Shown: positions 21,651 to 30,163 of the stretch, piece by piece
Layout: each line of letters opens with the position of its first letter
Position numbering within the stretch: the stretch's first letter is position 1
Source of the DNA: Nonomuraea ceibae
Lineage (GTDB): Bacteria > Actinomycetota > Actinomycetes > Streptosporangiales > Streptosporangiaceae
Assembly: GCF_019396325.1 (NCBI RefSeq)
Contig: NZ_JAHKRO010000046.1
Span: 1-64,000 of the forward strand
Length of the DNA: 64,000 nucleotides
Reading direction: 5' to 3'
Program-made: the position numbers and the translations under genes
The notes under the pieces: model-generated
What the model saw: the letters and a program-made list of their open reading frames with translations, nothing else
Told to the model about the DNA's origin: nothing
Database searches by the model: none

Positions 21651-22796
21651 TCAGAGCCGCTCGATGATGGTGACGTTGGCCTGGCCGCCGCCCTCACACA
21701 TCGTCTGGAGGCCGTAACGGCCGCCGGTGCGCTCCAGCTCGTGCAGCAGCTTGGTCATCAGGATCGCGCCCGTGCCGCCCAGCGGGTGGCCCAGGGCGAT
21801 GGCGCCGCCGTTCGGGTTGACCTTGGCCGGGTCGGCGCCCAGCTCCTTGATCCACGCGAGCGGCACCGGCGCGAACGCCTCGTTGATCTCCGTCACGTCG
21901 ATGTCGTCGATCGACAGGCCCGACTTGGCCAGCGCCTTCTGCGTCGCCGGGATGGGCGCGGTCAGCATGTAGACCGGGTCGTCGCCCATGAGCGCGAGCT
22001 GGTGGATGCGGGCGCGCGGGGTGAGCCCGTGGTCCTTGACCGCCTGCTCGGAGGCGATCAGCAGCGCGCCGGAGCCGTCGGAGATCTGCGACGACGTGGC
22101 GGCGGTGATCTGGCCGCCCTCCTTGAGGGTCTTCAAGGTGGCCAGCTTCTCCAGCGTGGAGTCGGGGCGCGGGCCCTCGTCGTCCTCGACGCCGTTGATC
22201 GGCTCGATCTGGTCCTTGAAATAGCCGTTGGCGATGGCCTTGGCGGCCCGCTGGTGCGACTCGAACGCGAACCGCTCCAGCTCGTCGCGCTTGAGGCCCC
22301 ACTTCTCGCACATCAGCTCCGCGCCGCGGAACTGCGAGATCTCCTGCTTGCCGTAACGCTCGACCCACTTGTCGCCGAACGGGAACGGCATGCCCTTCTC
22401 CAGCGCAGCGGTGATCGACGAGCCCATCGGCACGATGCTCATCGACTCGACGCCGGCCGCCACCACGAGGTCCTGGGTGCCCGACAGCACGCCCTGGGCC
22501 GCGAAGTGGATCGACTGCTGGGATGAGCCGCACTGCCGGTCGATCGTGACGCCGGCCGTGGTCTCCGGCAGCCCGGCCGACAGCCAGGCGTTGCGCGCGA
22601 TGTCCATGCTCTGGGGGCCGAACTGCATGACGCACCCCATGATGACGTCCTCGACCGCCGCGGGGTCCACGCCGGTGCGGTCGATCAGCGCCTTCAGCGT
22701 GTGCGCCGCCAGGTCAGTGGGGTGGACGGTGGACAGGCCGCCCTTCTTCTTGCCGACCGGGGTGCGGACCGCCCCGACGATGTACGCCTCTGCCAC
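21651..22796 (-). CDS. Acetyl-CoA acyltransferase (thiolase)
   Basis: A 381-residue thiolase. The acylated cysteine is in TIDRQCGSSQQSIHFAA (about residue 88). NEAFAPVPLAWIKELG, GGAIALGHPLGGTGA (catalytic His) and CEGGGQANVTIIERL (second Cys) complete the active site. It cleaves 3-ketoacyl-CoA or condenses acetyl-CoA in fatty-acid or ketone metabolism. The length is normal. The palindrome upstream (22810-22828) suggests TetR-type control. Confidence 0.94.
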   Translation of the reverse strand: MAEAYIVGAVRTPVGKKKGGLSTVHPTDLAAHTLKALIDRTGVDPAAVEDVIMGCVMQFGPQSMDIARNAWLSAGLPETTAGVTIDRQCGSSQQSIHFAAQGVLSGTQDLVVAAGVESMSIVPMGSSITAALEKGMPFPFGDKWVERYGKQEISQFRGAELMCEKWGLKRDELERFAFESHQRAAKAIANGYFKDQIEPINGVEDDEGPRPDSTLEKLATLKTLKEGGQITAATSSQISDGSGALLIASEQAVKDHGLTPRARIHQLALMGDDPVYMLTAPIPATQKALAKSGLSIDDIDVTEINEAFAPVPLAWIKELGADPAKVNPNGGAIALGHPLGGTGAILMTKLLHELERTGGRYGLQTMCEGGGQANVTIIERL

Positions 22797-22809
22797 AGTG
22801 CCTCCTGTA

Positions 22810-22828
22810 AACCGAGCAATATTCGGTT
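22810..22828. promoter_or_regulatory. Palindrome upstream of the thiolase gene
   Basis: AACCGA (22810-22815) and TCGGTT (22823-22828) are inverted arms 7 bp apart, 13 bp upstream of the thiolase start; a further half copy CTCGGTTT lies at 22857. The ACCGA-N7-TCGGT form resembles operators of TetR-family regulators of acyl-CoA catabolism (PaaR/FadR type). No such regulator is encoded in the window. Confidence 0.5.
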
Positions 22829-22853
22829 CTTAGGCAGAGGGTACAACAGAACG

Positions 22854-23540
22854 TCACTCGGTTTCTGCCCTCGCCGGGGGAAGCAGTTCCTCCGCCCGAT
22901 CCACCCGGAACCGCCACCGGTCCACGACCAGGCCGTTCAGCGCCTCCGACAACGACAACGCCAGCGTGCCCAGCTTGAGCCGGTCATCACCGCGCAACTC
23001 GATCGCCGTCAGCTCCGTGGCGAACGGCAGCAGCTCCTTCACCGCAGGCGGCTGCCCCTTCTGCGGCACCACCAGCGCCCGCACCCCGCCCGCCGAGAAG
23101 ACGAACTCCTCCTCCTGCTCGACCTCGCCCTCCAGCAGCTCGATCAGCTCCTCCGCCGACGGCCGCACCGGCAGGATCACCGCCGGACCGCCCGGAGCCG
23201 CCTCATCGGCCGGATCGTCCACCTCGCCCCGGCACACGGCCAGCCCGCCCAGCCGGAACGCCAGCCCCTCCGCCAGGAAACGGTCGAAGAAGTCGAACGG
23301 CAGCGGGCCCTCCGCCGCCACCCGGCACGCCCAGACCCGCTCCAGCTCCCCGCCGACCAGCTCCGGCTCCGCCTCCACCGGGGCATGCACCCGTACGTCC
23401 ACCGCCACGATGTCGTCGCCGTCCTCGCGCGCCCCCGGATCGGCCAGCCGCACCAGCCTCAGCAACTCGGCGCGATCCGGCTTGGCGGGCAGAGCCGCCG
23501 TGGGGCCAGTTCGCAGTCTCCGCTTCGCCATCCAGCCCAT
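22854..23540 (-). CDS. Hypothetical protein downstream of sortase 1
   Basis: A 228-residue acidic soluble protein with no signal peptide or membrane segment. Recognisable segments are RAELLRLVRLADPG, FDFFDRFLAEGLAFRLGGLAV and PSAEELIELLEGEVEQEEEFVFSAGGVRALVVPQKGQPPAVKELLPF; none gives a family I know. The ATG at 23540 follows GGAGG. It starts 15 bp after sortase 1 and probably belongs to the same transcript, so a cytoplasmic accessory role is conceivable. Confidence 0.6.
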   Translation of the reverse strand: MGWMAKRRLRTGPTAALPAKPDRAELLRLVRLADPGAREDGDDIVAVDVRVHAPVEAEPELVGGELERVWACRVAAEGPLPFDFFDRFLAEGLAFRLGGLAVCRGEVDDPADEAAPGGPAVILPVRPSAEELIELLEGEVEQEEEFVFSAGGVRALVVPQKGQPPAVKELLPFATELTAIELRGDDRLKLGTLALSLSEALNGLVVDRWRFRVDRAEELLPPARAETE

Positions 23541-23555
23541 TGCGCGCCTCCGCGA

Positions 23556-24317
23556 TCAGCTTCGATAGGAGCTCGTCATCGTCGCGTAGACGATGACGTT
23601 GTCGGTGTAGTGACCCGTGCTGCGGTTGTAGATGCCGCCGCACGTGATGAGGTGGAGCTGGGCGTTCTCCTGCGGGCCGTACACGCGCTCGGAGGGGAAC
23701 GTCTTCTTGCTCGCCTGCTCGATGCCGCCGACCGTGAACACCGCCGTGATGCCGTCCTGGCGCTTGATCTCGATCTGGTCGCCGTTGAGCAGCTCGGGCA
23801 GCCGGTTGAAGACGGCCGCCCGCGTCCGCGTGTCCTTGTGCCCCAGCAGCACCGCCGGACCCGCCTCACCAGGCGTCGACATGTTGCGGTACCAGCCCGC
23901 CAGGTTGGGATTGTCGGCCGGCGGCACCTGGATCGTGCCGTCCTTGGCCAGGCCCACGGACTTGATCGGCGCGTTCACGCCCAGCTTCTTGATGATGATG
24001 CGCACCGGGGTCGACGGCAGCATCGCCGGAGCCGGCTTGATCTGCGGCAGCGGCGGCGGCGCGTCCGGCCCCGCCTGGAACAGCGCCTGCTCCGGCTGCC
24101 CCGACGCCTGACCGTCCGGCAGCGCCGTCAGGCCCAGCGAATCACGCTGGCTCGCCAGGCCGTACTCCTCCGGCGAGCCCAGCACGATCAGCATCCCTGC
24201 CACCACCGTCACCACGCCCGCCACGGCGGCGAGCAGCAACGTCGTCCTCAGGACCCTGCTGCCGCCATCGTCCTGCGGAGGCTGCGGGCCGGCGCCGTAG
24301 GGGTACTGGTTCGCCAC
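23556..24317 (-). CDS. Class F sortase 1
   Basis: A 253-residue membrane-anchored transpeptidase: cytoplasmic N-terminus, one TM (about 25-46), a Pro-rich stalk, and the sortase beta-barrel from about residue 100. Catalytic His160 is in LLGHKDT and Cys226 in HLITCGGIYN; Arg232 (YNRSTGHYTDN) is the nearest candidate for the third catalytic residue. LITCGG and DNVIVYA are class F features. It joins a sorting-signal protein to the cell envelope. It lies 7 bp after a surface protein gene that is its likely substrate. Confidence 0.88.
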   Translation of the reverse strand: MANQYPYGAGPQPPQDDGGSRVLRTTLLLAAVAGVVTVVAGMLIVLGSPEEYGLASQRDSLGLTALPDGQASGQPEQALFQAGPDAPPPLPQIKPAPAMLPSTPVRIIIKKLGVNAPIKSVGLAKDGTIQVPPADNPNLAGWYRNMSTPGEAGPAVLLGHKDTRTRAAVFNRLPELLNGDQIEIKRQDGITAVFTVGGIEQASKKTFPSERVYGPQENAQLHLITCGGIYNRSTGHYTDNVIVYATMTSSYRS

Positions 24318-24324
24318 GGGTCCA

Positions 24325-25635
24325 TCATCCCTTGGATACGCCGCGACGCCGCATCAGCAGCCCCCCGGCCCCGGCCGCCAGGATCAGCGCCGACCCGGCC
24401 GCCAGGAACATCCGCCCATCGGGCCCCATCGTCCCCCCGGCCCCGGTGTCGGCCCCGTCCTTGGGGGTCTCGGAGCTACGAGGAGAGGTGGTCGTCTCGC
24501 TGGGGGTGGGCGTCACGGTCTCGAAGACCGTGGTGGTCTTGGTGGGGGTGGGCGTCGAGGACGTCGTCGGCGTCCCCGTCGAGGTGGGCGTGCCCGTCGC
24601 GGCAGAGACGGTGAAGGTGTACGTCTTGAGCCCGGACGCGGGCGCCGCACACTTCACGGTCGCGCCGCTCGCACTGGTTCCGAATGCGATGTCACCCGGG
24701 GTGATCGTGACGGTCCCGGCCGTGGTGGGCTTCACCTTGACGGTCACCTGGGGCAGCGTCGTGAGGCTCTGTCCCGCCGTGGCCGTCAGCGCCGCCTCGC
24801 CGGTCACCGGAGTGGTCGGGGCCCCCGCGCCGCTGGCCTTCAGGCTGGCGAAGATCTTGCTGTTCGCGGGGAAGCCTGCCGCAGGCACCTTCAGCGGATC
24901 ACCGGTCGTCTGTACGGCACCGGTCCACGTGATGGAAGCGTCCTGGTTGGCCCTCGCGCCGGTCGGCATGGTCGGCGTGACCTTGATGTCCACGCTCGCC
25001 GGATAGTCGGCGTCCGTCCCACTGGTCAGGGTGCAGTTGTACGTGATGATGTCGTCCACCGTGCCGCTGCCGGTGCCGACGGTGACGTCAACGCTCGTCG
25101 TGCTCGTCGTCTGGCAGGTGGTCACGTCCGCCGCGCCCGTGCTGCTCGCCAAGCTCAGGGTGAGGCTGCCCGCCCCGGGCGTGGGCTTCAACGTCACCTT
25201 GCCGCCGGTGGTGGCCGTCACCGTGACAGTGCTAGTCACCTGGAAGGTAGCCACGGTCGGCGTGTTGGCCGCGACGGTTCCGCCGGTCTTGTTCAGGTCG
25301 GCGTGCGTGCCGCCTTCGACGGTGAGCTTGCCGCCCACCTTCACCTGGGTGGCTGTCGAGACGTTCTGCCGCAGCGACAACTGCGGGATGGTCCACTTCG
25401 CTTCGAACGTCCCGCTCGCCGTGTCCGGCACCGCGACCGGAACCGTAAGGGACGTGTTGCTGAAGGGCCCGCCTGAGCATGTGTACTCAATGCTCAGTGT
25501 CTTGTCCGCAGCTACAGCCGCCGATGCGGGCGAGGACAACGTGAGGGCTGCCCCGGCGAAGACGACCAACGTGCTTACGATCCCCGAGGCGGAGATCTTG
25601 AGGGCGAGGCGGCGCCGCGCCTTGGACGTCAGCAC
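24325..25635 (-). CDS. Cell-wall-anchored surface protein, putative sortase 1 substrate
   Basis: A 436-residue secreted protein. It has a signal peptide ending ASAAVAA, beta-rich repeats with Cys pairs (KTLSIEYTCSGGPFS opens the mature region, DUF6801-like), a Thr/Pro stalk (about 345-390), then GADTG (394-398), a hydrophobic helix and the basic tail MRRRGVSKG. This is the architecture of a sortase substrate, but the motif is G-A-D-T-G in place of LPXTG. GTG 25635 was chosen because GGAGAAGG precedes it directly, restoring a normal signal peptide. Ligand or role unknown. Confidence 0.8.
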   Translation of the reverse strand: MLTSKARRRLALKISASGIVSTLVVFAGAALTLSSPASAAVAADKTLSIEYTCSGGPFSNTSLTVPVAVPDTASGTFEAKWTIPQLSLRQNVSTATQVKVGGKLTVEGGTHADLNKTGGTVAANTPTVATFQVTSTVTVTATTGGKVTLKPTPGAGSLTLSLASSTGAADVTTCQTTSTTSVDVTVGTGSGTVDDIITYNCTLTSGTDADYPASVDIKVTPTMPTGARANQDASITWTGAVQTTGDPLKVPAAGFPANSKIFASLKASGAGAPTTPVTGEAALTATAGQSLTTLPQVTVKVKPTTAGTVTITPGDIAFGTSASGATVKCAAPASGLKTYTFTVSAATGTPTSTGTPTTSSTPTPTKTTTVFETVTPTPSETTTSPRSSETPKDGADTGAGGTMGPDGRMFLAAGSALILAAGAGGLLMRRRGVSKG

Positions 25636-25758
25636 TGTCCTTCTCCGTTTCAGCACAGTCACAACAGGGCGTACCACGATTCCAGCCGTTGGTTACGGTT
25701 GGGTTGAGATCATACGGACTAATCCTGTCAATCTCCTGTAAAAGACCAAAAGACGGTA

Positions 25759-26538
25759 TCAGCCCTTCTTCTTGGACAGGGTGGCGTAGACGATGATGTT
25801 GTCCGTGTAGCTGTGGGCCGCCTTGTTGTAGATCCCGCCACACGTGATGAGCCTGAGCTGGGCTTCCTTCGTGTCGCCGTACACGCGCTTGGTGGGGAAC
25901 GTCTTCTTGCCGACCTGCTCGATGCCGCTGACCGTGAAGCGCGTCACCTTGCCGTCCGAGCGGTACACGTAGATGTGGTCACCCTTGGACAGCTCGCTCA
26001 GACGCTTGAAAACAGCGGCGCCTCTTTTCGTGGCGACGTGGCCGTTGATCACCGAGGGGCCGAGCTCGCCCGGCAGCGGGCTCTTGCCGTACCAGCCGGT
26101 CAGGTTGGGCTTGCTGAGCGGCGGGGTGGCGAGGGCGCCCTGCTTGGTGAGGCCGACCGTGTTGATCGGGGCGTTGACCTTGATGTCCGGGATGCGGATA
26201 CGGGTGGGCCTGACCTTGGTCGTCTTCGACTTGACCGGCTTGATGGCCGGGACCACGACCTCGGCGGGCAGCGGCGGGGGCGCGTCGAGACGGGCCGGGG
26301 TCAGGGGGACGTTCTCGCCGCCGGGGCCGACGCTGGGCGGCAGCTCGAACGCGCCCGCGTTCTGATACTGCAGCGTCGCCGGGTCCTGCTGGGCCGCCAT
26401 CGGAACCGGGCCGGAGCCGTCGTCCACCGGCGGCGCCAGCGACAGCAGGCCGACCATGATGGCGCCCACGCCGGCCAGCGACCCGGCGATCAGCAGCGCC
26501 GGGGTGGCCTTGGACATCGTCGACTTCAGCTCGCTCAT
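25759..26538 (-). CDS. Class F sortase 2
   Basis: A 259-residue paralogue of sortase 1: TM at about 12-33, Pro-rich stalk, barrel from about residue 105. His167 is in NGHVAT and Cys233 in RLITCGGIYN. The position of Arg232 of sortase 1 is a lysine here (YNKAAHSYTDN), and no Arg follows the Cys, so the third catalytic residue is either elsewhere or replaced. Its ATG overlaps the stop of the upstream surface-protein gene by one base (TGATG), tying it to that substrate. Confidence 0.86.
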   Translation of the reverse strand: MSELKSTMSKATPALLIAGSLAGVGAIMVGLLSLAPPVDDGSGPVPMAAQQDPATLQYQNAGAFELPPSVGPGGENVPLTPARLDAPPPLPAEVVVPAIKPVKSKTTKVRPTRIRIPDIKVNAPINTVGLTKQGALATPPLSKPNLTGWYGKSPLPGELGPSVINGHVATKRGAAVFKRLSELSKGDHIYVYRSDGKVTRFTVSGIEQVGKKTFPTKRVYGDTKEAQLRLITCGGIYNKAAHSYTDNIIVYATLSKKKG

Positions 26539-27902
26539 CAGTCAGTCCCTCCGGCGTGTCCGGCGCGGCGGCGCCGCACCAGGAGCCCTCCGGCTGCGCT
26601 GCCCATCAGCAGCAGCGACCCGCCGGCGATCAGCGCGTACGAGCCGCCCGCGACCTGCTCGGGAGCCTCACCGGTGTCCACGCCGCCCAGCGGGGTGGTG
26701 TCGACCTGGGCGGCCTTGTAGTTGGTGGCGGTGGGGCCCGGCGTGGTCTTGGCCGTGGGCGTGGGGGTCTTGCTGCTGCCCGGGACCACGACGACCACGT
26801 GACTGGTGCTGGGCCAGGGGACGTGCCGGTTCGGCGGCGTCGTCGCGGTAGTGGGTCCGGGGGTGCTCGTGTTGGTCTGCGTCGGCGTGGGGTCCGGGCT
26901 GATCGGAGGCGTTCCCGACGGGTCGGGTGACGAGGAGGGCCCGCTGCCCACGGTGATCTCGACGGCGTCCGGGTTGCTCGTGACCCTGCAGGTGGACCTG
27001 TGCTCGGTCGGCGGGTCGATCATCTCGCGCGTGTGCAGCTTGAAGGCATCCAGGTGGACGTCCTTGCCCTCGTCGATGGCTCGGATCCTGACCACGTGCT
27101 CCTTGTACGGCAGGTCCTTGCGTTCCCAGAGGGAGATGTTGCCCTTGGTGGCGTTGGTCGGATTGCCGCTGGAGTCCTTGGTCGGGTCGACGATCGCCGA
27201 GGCGTCCTCGTCCACGATCACGCGGACCCGACCCACGTCGGGCATCTCGCGGCCGATGTACTCGAAGCCGGTGCCGCGGAAGCGGATGACCGCCTCGTCC
27301 GTGCGGGTGGAGGTGGTGTGCACGTCCCGGAGGTGATCACCGTATTCCGGTCGGGTGGTGCCGCTGTGAGCCCAGCCAGCGTCATATTTCATACGGGGGT
27401 CGTCGTTGTTGACGATGACCTCGCCGGCCGGGGGAACAAAGTCGACCGTCATCTCCTGCGGGGTGAGCTTGATGACGCCCTCTTTGGTCATGTGCGCCTC
27501 GGAGGACAGTCCCTCAGGTGCGACGAGAGGCTGGTTGGGCTTGAGGGCCGCCTGGTCCTCGCTGCCATGCGCCTCAAGCGTGCCGTTCCAAGCACCGGCA
27601 AGCTTGACGTTGCCCACCAGCGACATCCTGGCGCCCTCGGCGTAGTAGTCGGGTGAGATGAAGCGCGGCGTGTTCGCATGCTCGATCGACCAGCCGAGCT
27701 TGAGCATGCTGCCGACCTGGACGGCCGTCGGGATCTGGACCCGGGCTTTCAGCTTGACCTCGGACGAGCCGGCGATCCCGCCCGTACACGTGTAGTCGAC
27801 GACGAGGTTGAACGTACTCGCCTTCGCGGGTATCGCGACGAACGCGGCTGAGGCCGCCATTCCGATCGATGCGGCGATCCACGCATTGCGCCACCGACTC
27901 AC
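26538..27902 (-). CDS. Cell-wall-anchored surface protein, putative sortase 2 substrate
   Basis: A 454-residue secreted protein: signal peptide ending PAKAS, an N-terminal beta domain (FNLVVDYTCTGGIAGSSEVKLKA, like the neighbouring surface protein), then a jelly-roll of carbohydrate-binding style at about 215-320 (AVIRFRGTGFEYIGRE, VRVIVDEDASAIV, VRIRAIDEGKDVHLDAFKL). A Pro/Thr stalk, GGVDTG (406-411), a hydrophobic helix and RRRRAG complete it. GTG 27902 was chosen for its GGAG site and signal-peptide start. It probably displays a glycan-binding domain on the cell surface through sortase 2. Confidence 0.8.
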   Translation of the reverse strand: MSRWRNAWIAASIGMAASAAFVAIPAKASTFNLVVDYTCTGGIAGSSEVKLKARVQIPTAVQVGSMLKLGWSIEHANTPRFISPDYYAEGARMSLVGNVKLAGAWNGTLEAHGSEDQAALKPNQPLVAPEGLSSEAHMTKEGVIKLTPQEMTVDFVPPAGEVIVNNDDPRMKYDAGWAHSGTTRPEYGDHLRDVHTTSTRTDEAVIRFRGTGFEYIGREMPDVGRVRVIVDEDASAIVDPTKDSSGNPTNATKGNISLWERKDLPYKEHVVRIRAIDEGKDVHLDAFKLHTREMIDPPTEHRSTCRVTSNPDAVEITVGSGPSSSPDPSGTPPISPDPTPTQTNTSTPGPTTATTPPNRHVPWPSTSHVVVVVPGSSKTPTPTAKTTPGPTATNYKAAQVDTTPLGGVDTGEAPEQVAGGSYALIAGGSLLLMGSAAGGLLVRRRRAGHAGGTD

Positions 27903-28005
27903 GGCTAACTCCGATCGCACAGTAAACCGAAGGTAGATCTTAGAGCCGTCAAGCCCCGCAACACGCCCATGTTCCACCACTTGTGATGAACCCGTGTCCG
28001 CCCGC

Positions 28006-28020
28006 CAGAATCGTATTCTG
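28006..28020. promoter_or_regulatory. Palindrome upstream of acyl-CoA dehydrogenase
   Basis: CAGAATCGTATTCTG, arms CAGAAT and ATTCTG around 3 bp, 30 bp upstream of the dehydrogenase start. It includes TATTCT, a possible -10. Candidate operator of an acyl-CoA-responsive regulator; no regulator gene is adjacent. Confidence 0.45.
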
Positions 28021-28050
28021 GAACGCACACACCCCCTGCTAGGAGGCGAC

Positions 28051-29196
28051 ATGCGGCGAGACCTCTTCGACGAGGAGCACCTGCTTTTCCGGGAGACCGT
28101 GCGGGAGTTCATGGCCCGTGAGGTGGTGCCCCATCACGCCCGGTGGGAGAAGGACGGCATCGTGCCCCGCGAGGTCTGGAAGAAGGCCGGGGAGGTCGGC
28201 ATGTTCGGCTTCTCGGTGCCGGAGGAGTACGGCGGGGCGGGCATCACGGACTTCCGGTACAACGCGGTGATCGTCGAGGAGATCATCCGCAACGGGGCGT
28301 CCGGCCTGGGCTTCTCGCTGCACAACGACGTCGTGGCCCCGTACCTGGTGGATCTGACGGACGAGGAGCAGAAGCGGCGGTGGCTGCCGGGGTTCGCGAG
28401 CGGTGAGCTGATCACGGCGATCGCGATGACGGAGCCGGGCGCGGGCAGCGACCTTCAGGGGATCAGGACGACGGCGGTGCGCGAGGGCGACCACTACGTG
28501 CTGAACGGGCAGAAGACGTTCATCACGAACGGCGTCAACGCCGATCTCGTCATCGTGGTGGCCAAGACCGATCCTGCCGCCGGGGCCAGGGGGACGACGC
28601 TGCTGGTGGTCGAGCGGGGCATGGACGGGTTCGGGCACGGCCGCAACCTGGACAAGGTCGGCATGAAGGCGCAGGACACGGCGGAGCTGTTCTTCGAGAA
28701 CGTCCGGGTGCCGGTCGCCAACCGGCTCGGCCCGGAGGACGGCCGGGGCTTCTTCCAGCTCATGGACAACCTGCCGCAGGAGCGCCTGTCGATCGCGGTG
28801 GCGGCCGTGGCGGCGGCGGAGACGGTGCTGGAGCAGACGATCGAGTACTGCAAGGGCCGTCAGGCGTTCGGCCGGAACATCGGCTCCTTCCAGAACACCC
28901 GGTTCGTGCTGGCGGAGCTGGCCACCGAGACGGAGATCGCCCGCCACTACGTGGACAAGTGCATCGTGGCGCTGAACGCCGGCGAGCTCACGGTGGTCGA
29001 CGCGGCCAAGGCCAAGTGGTGGACCACCGAGCTGCAGACCAAGCTCATCGACCGCTGCCTGCAACTGCACGGCGGCTACGGCTACATGAACGAGTATCCA
29101 GTGGCCAAGGCGTGGCTCGACAGCCGCGTGCAGACGATCTACGGCGGCACCACCGAGATCATGAAGGAGATCATCGGCCGCTCCTTCGGCTTTTAG
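28051..29196 (+). CDS. Acyl-CoA dehydrogenase
   Basis: A 381-residue enzyme of standard length, oxidising acyl-CoA to trans-2-enoyl-CoA with FAD. Seen: MFGFSVPEEYGGAG, IAMTEPGAGSDLQGIRTTA, KTFITNGVNADLVIVV, LDKVGMKAQDTAELFFENVRVP, QAFGRNIGSFQNTRF and the C-terminal LQLHGGYGYMNEYPVAKAWLDSRVQTIYGGTTEIMKEII. The catalytic base in the IYGGTTEI region follows the usual pattern. The ATG at 28051 follows TAGGAGGCGAC. Confidence 0.94.
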   Translation: MRRDLFDEEHLLFRETVREFMAREVVPHHARWEKDGIVPREVWKKAGEVGMFGFSVPEEYGGAGITDFRYNAVIVEEIIRNGASGLGFSLHNDVVAPYLVDLTDEEQKRRWLPGFASGELITAIAMTEPGAGSDLQGIRTTAVREGDHYVLNGQKTFITNGVNADLVIVVAKTDPAAGARGTTLLVVERGMDGFGHGRNLDKVGMKAQDTAELFFENVRVPVANRLGPEDGRGFFQLMDNLPQERLSIAVAAVAAAETVLEQTIEYCKGRQAFGRNIGSFQNTRFVLAELATETEIARHYVDKCIVALNAGELTVVDAAKAKWWTTELQTKLIDRCLQLHGGYGYMNEYPVAKAWLDSRVQTIYGGTTEIMKEIIGRSFGF

Positions 29197-29222
29197 CCGT
29201 CCGGCGACGCATACTGGAGACC

Positions 29223-29384
29223 ATGGACAGCGGCCTGATCCTCCTGGTTTTCCTGGCTTTGCTGTTCGCCTGGGGCCTCAACCGGGTGCGCCGGGCGTTC
29301 AGGCTCGGCGCCGTGGGCTACGCCGGCATCATGATCGTCTTCGTGATCGTCATGCTCCTGCTGTGGGGTCAGACGTTCCGCTAG
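29223..29384 (+). CDS. Two-helix small membrane protein
   Basis: A 53-residue protein almost entirely made of two hydrophobic helices (GLILLVFLALLFAWGLN and VGYAGIMIVFVIVMLLLW) linked by RVRRAFR. It lies 26 bp after the acyl-CoA dehydrogenase and is probably cotranscribed. Its last 35 bp overlap the convergent hydrolase gene. No known function. Confidence 0.65.
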   Translation: MDSGLILLVFLALLFAWGLNRVRRAFRLGAVGYAGIMIVFVIVMLLLWGQTFR

Positions 29385-30147
29385 CCTCCAGCAGCACCCG
29401 CGCCACCAGCGCCGGGTCGTCGCTCATGGGTACGTGACCGCACCCCTTGAGCAGCTTGACCCGCTGGCCCGACCAGCGGGCGGCGCGCACGGCCTGGCGG
29501 CGCGGCAGCAGCCGGTCGTGCTCGCCCCAGGCGATGGTGATCGGCGACTTGGGCGGCGCGGGCGGCATCAGCCCGGAGAACGACGCGAGCGTCTCGTCGA
29601 ACCCGGCGGAGCCGGCGAGCGCCTGCGACCCGGCGGTCAGCGCGGTGGGCGTGAGCCTCGACGGGTGGGCCACCAGGAGCCCGGCCGACAGCGTGCGGCC
29701 GAGCGCGCTCTCGGCGGTCCGGCCCGCCTGCCCGGGCGGCAGCGCGCGGGCCGACGCCCGGGCGGCGCGCAGCACCGCCTGGCAGTAGAGCAGCTCGGCG
29801 CGCGACCAGAACCCGGCCGGCGACAGCGCGGTGGCGGTGCGGACGGTGCCGCGCGAGGCCAGCTCCAGCGCGATGTAGCCGCCCAGCGAGTTGCCGGCGA
29901 TGTGCGGCTCGCGCAGGCCGAGCAGCGCGCAGAAGGACTCGACGGCGTCGGCGAGCGACTCGGCCGTGTAGGGGACGCCGTCGGGCAGCCCGCGCGAGCG
30001 ACCGAACCCGGGCAGGTCGACGGCGATGACGGTGCGCGCGGCGGCCAGCCGGTCCATGACCGGCAACCAGGCCTGCCAGTGGTGCCCGATGCCGTGGACC
30101 AGGATCAGCGGCTCGCCGGAGCCCCTGCGTTCGAAGGCCAGCTCCAT
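29350..30147 (-). CDS. Alpha/beta hydrolase
   Basis: A 265-residue hydrolase: oxyanion loop LVHGIGHHWQAW, DLPGFGRS, nucleophile elbow GNSLGG (Ser at about residue 91), acid in ITIAWGEHDRLLP and His in KGCGHVPMSDDP. It hydrolyses an ester, amide or similar bond; the substrate cannot be told. It lies 16 bp downstream of the phosphatase regulator gene on the same strand and overlaps the small membrane-protein gene by 35 bp. Confidence 0.88.
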   Translation of the reverse strand: MELAFERRGSGEPLILVHGIGHHWQAWLPVMDRLAAARTVIAVDLPGFGRSRGLPDGVPYTAESLADAVESFCALLGLREPHIAGNSLGGYIALELASRGTVRTATALSPAGFWSRAELLYCQAVLRAARASARALPPGQAGRTAESALGRTLSAGLLVAHPSRLTPTALTAGSQALAGSAGFDETLASFSGLMPPAPPKSPITIAWGEHDRLLPRRQAVRAARWSGQRVKLLKGCGHVPMSDDPALVARVLLEASGTSDPTAGA

Positions 30148-30163
30148 GCGCGTAAGTGAACCA

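Noticed and set aside
25709..25731. TTGACA and TATGAT hexamers upstream of the first surface-protein gene
   Set aside because: On the minus strand the spacer is only 11 bp, too short for a normal promoter, so no promoter was called.
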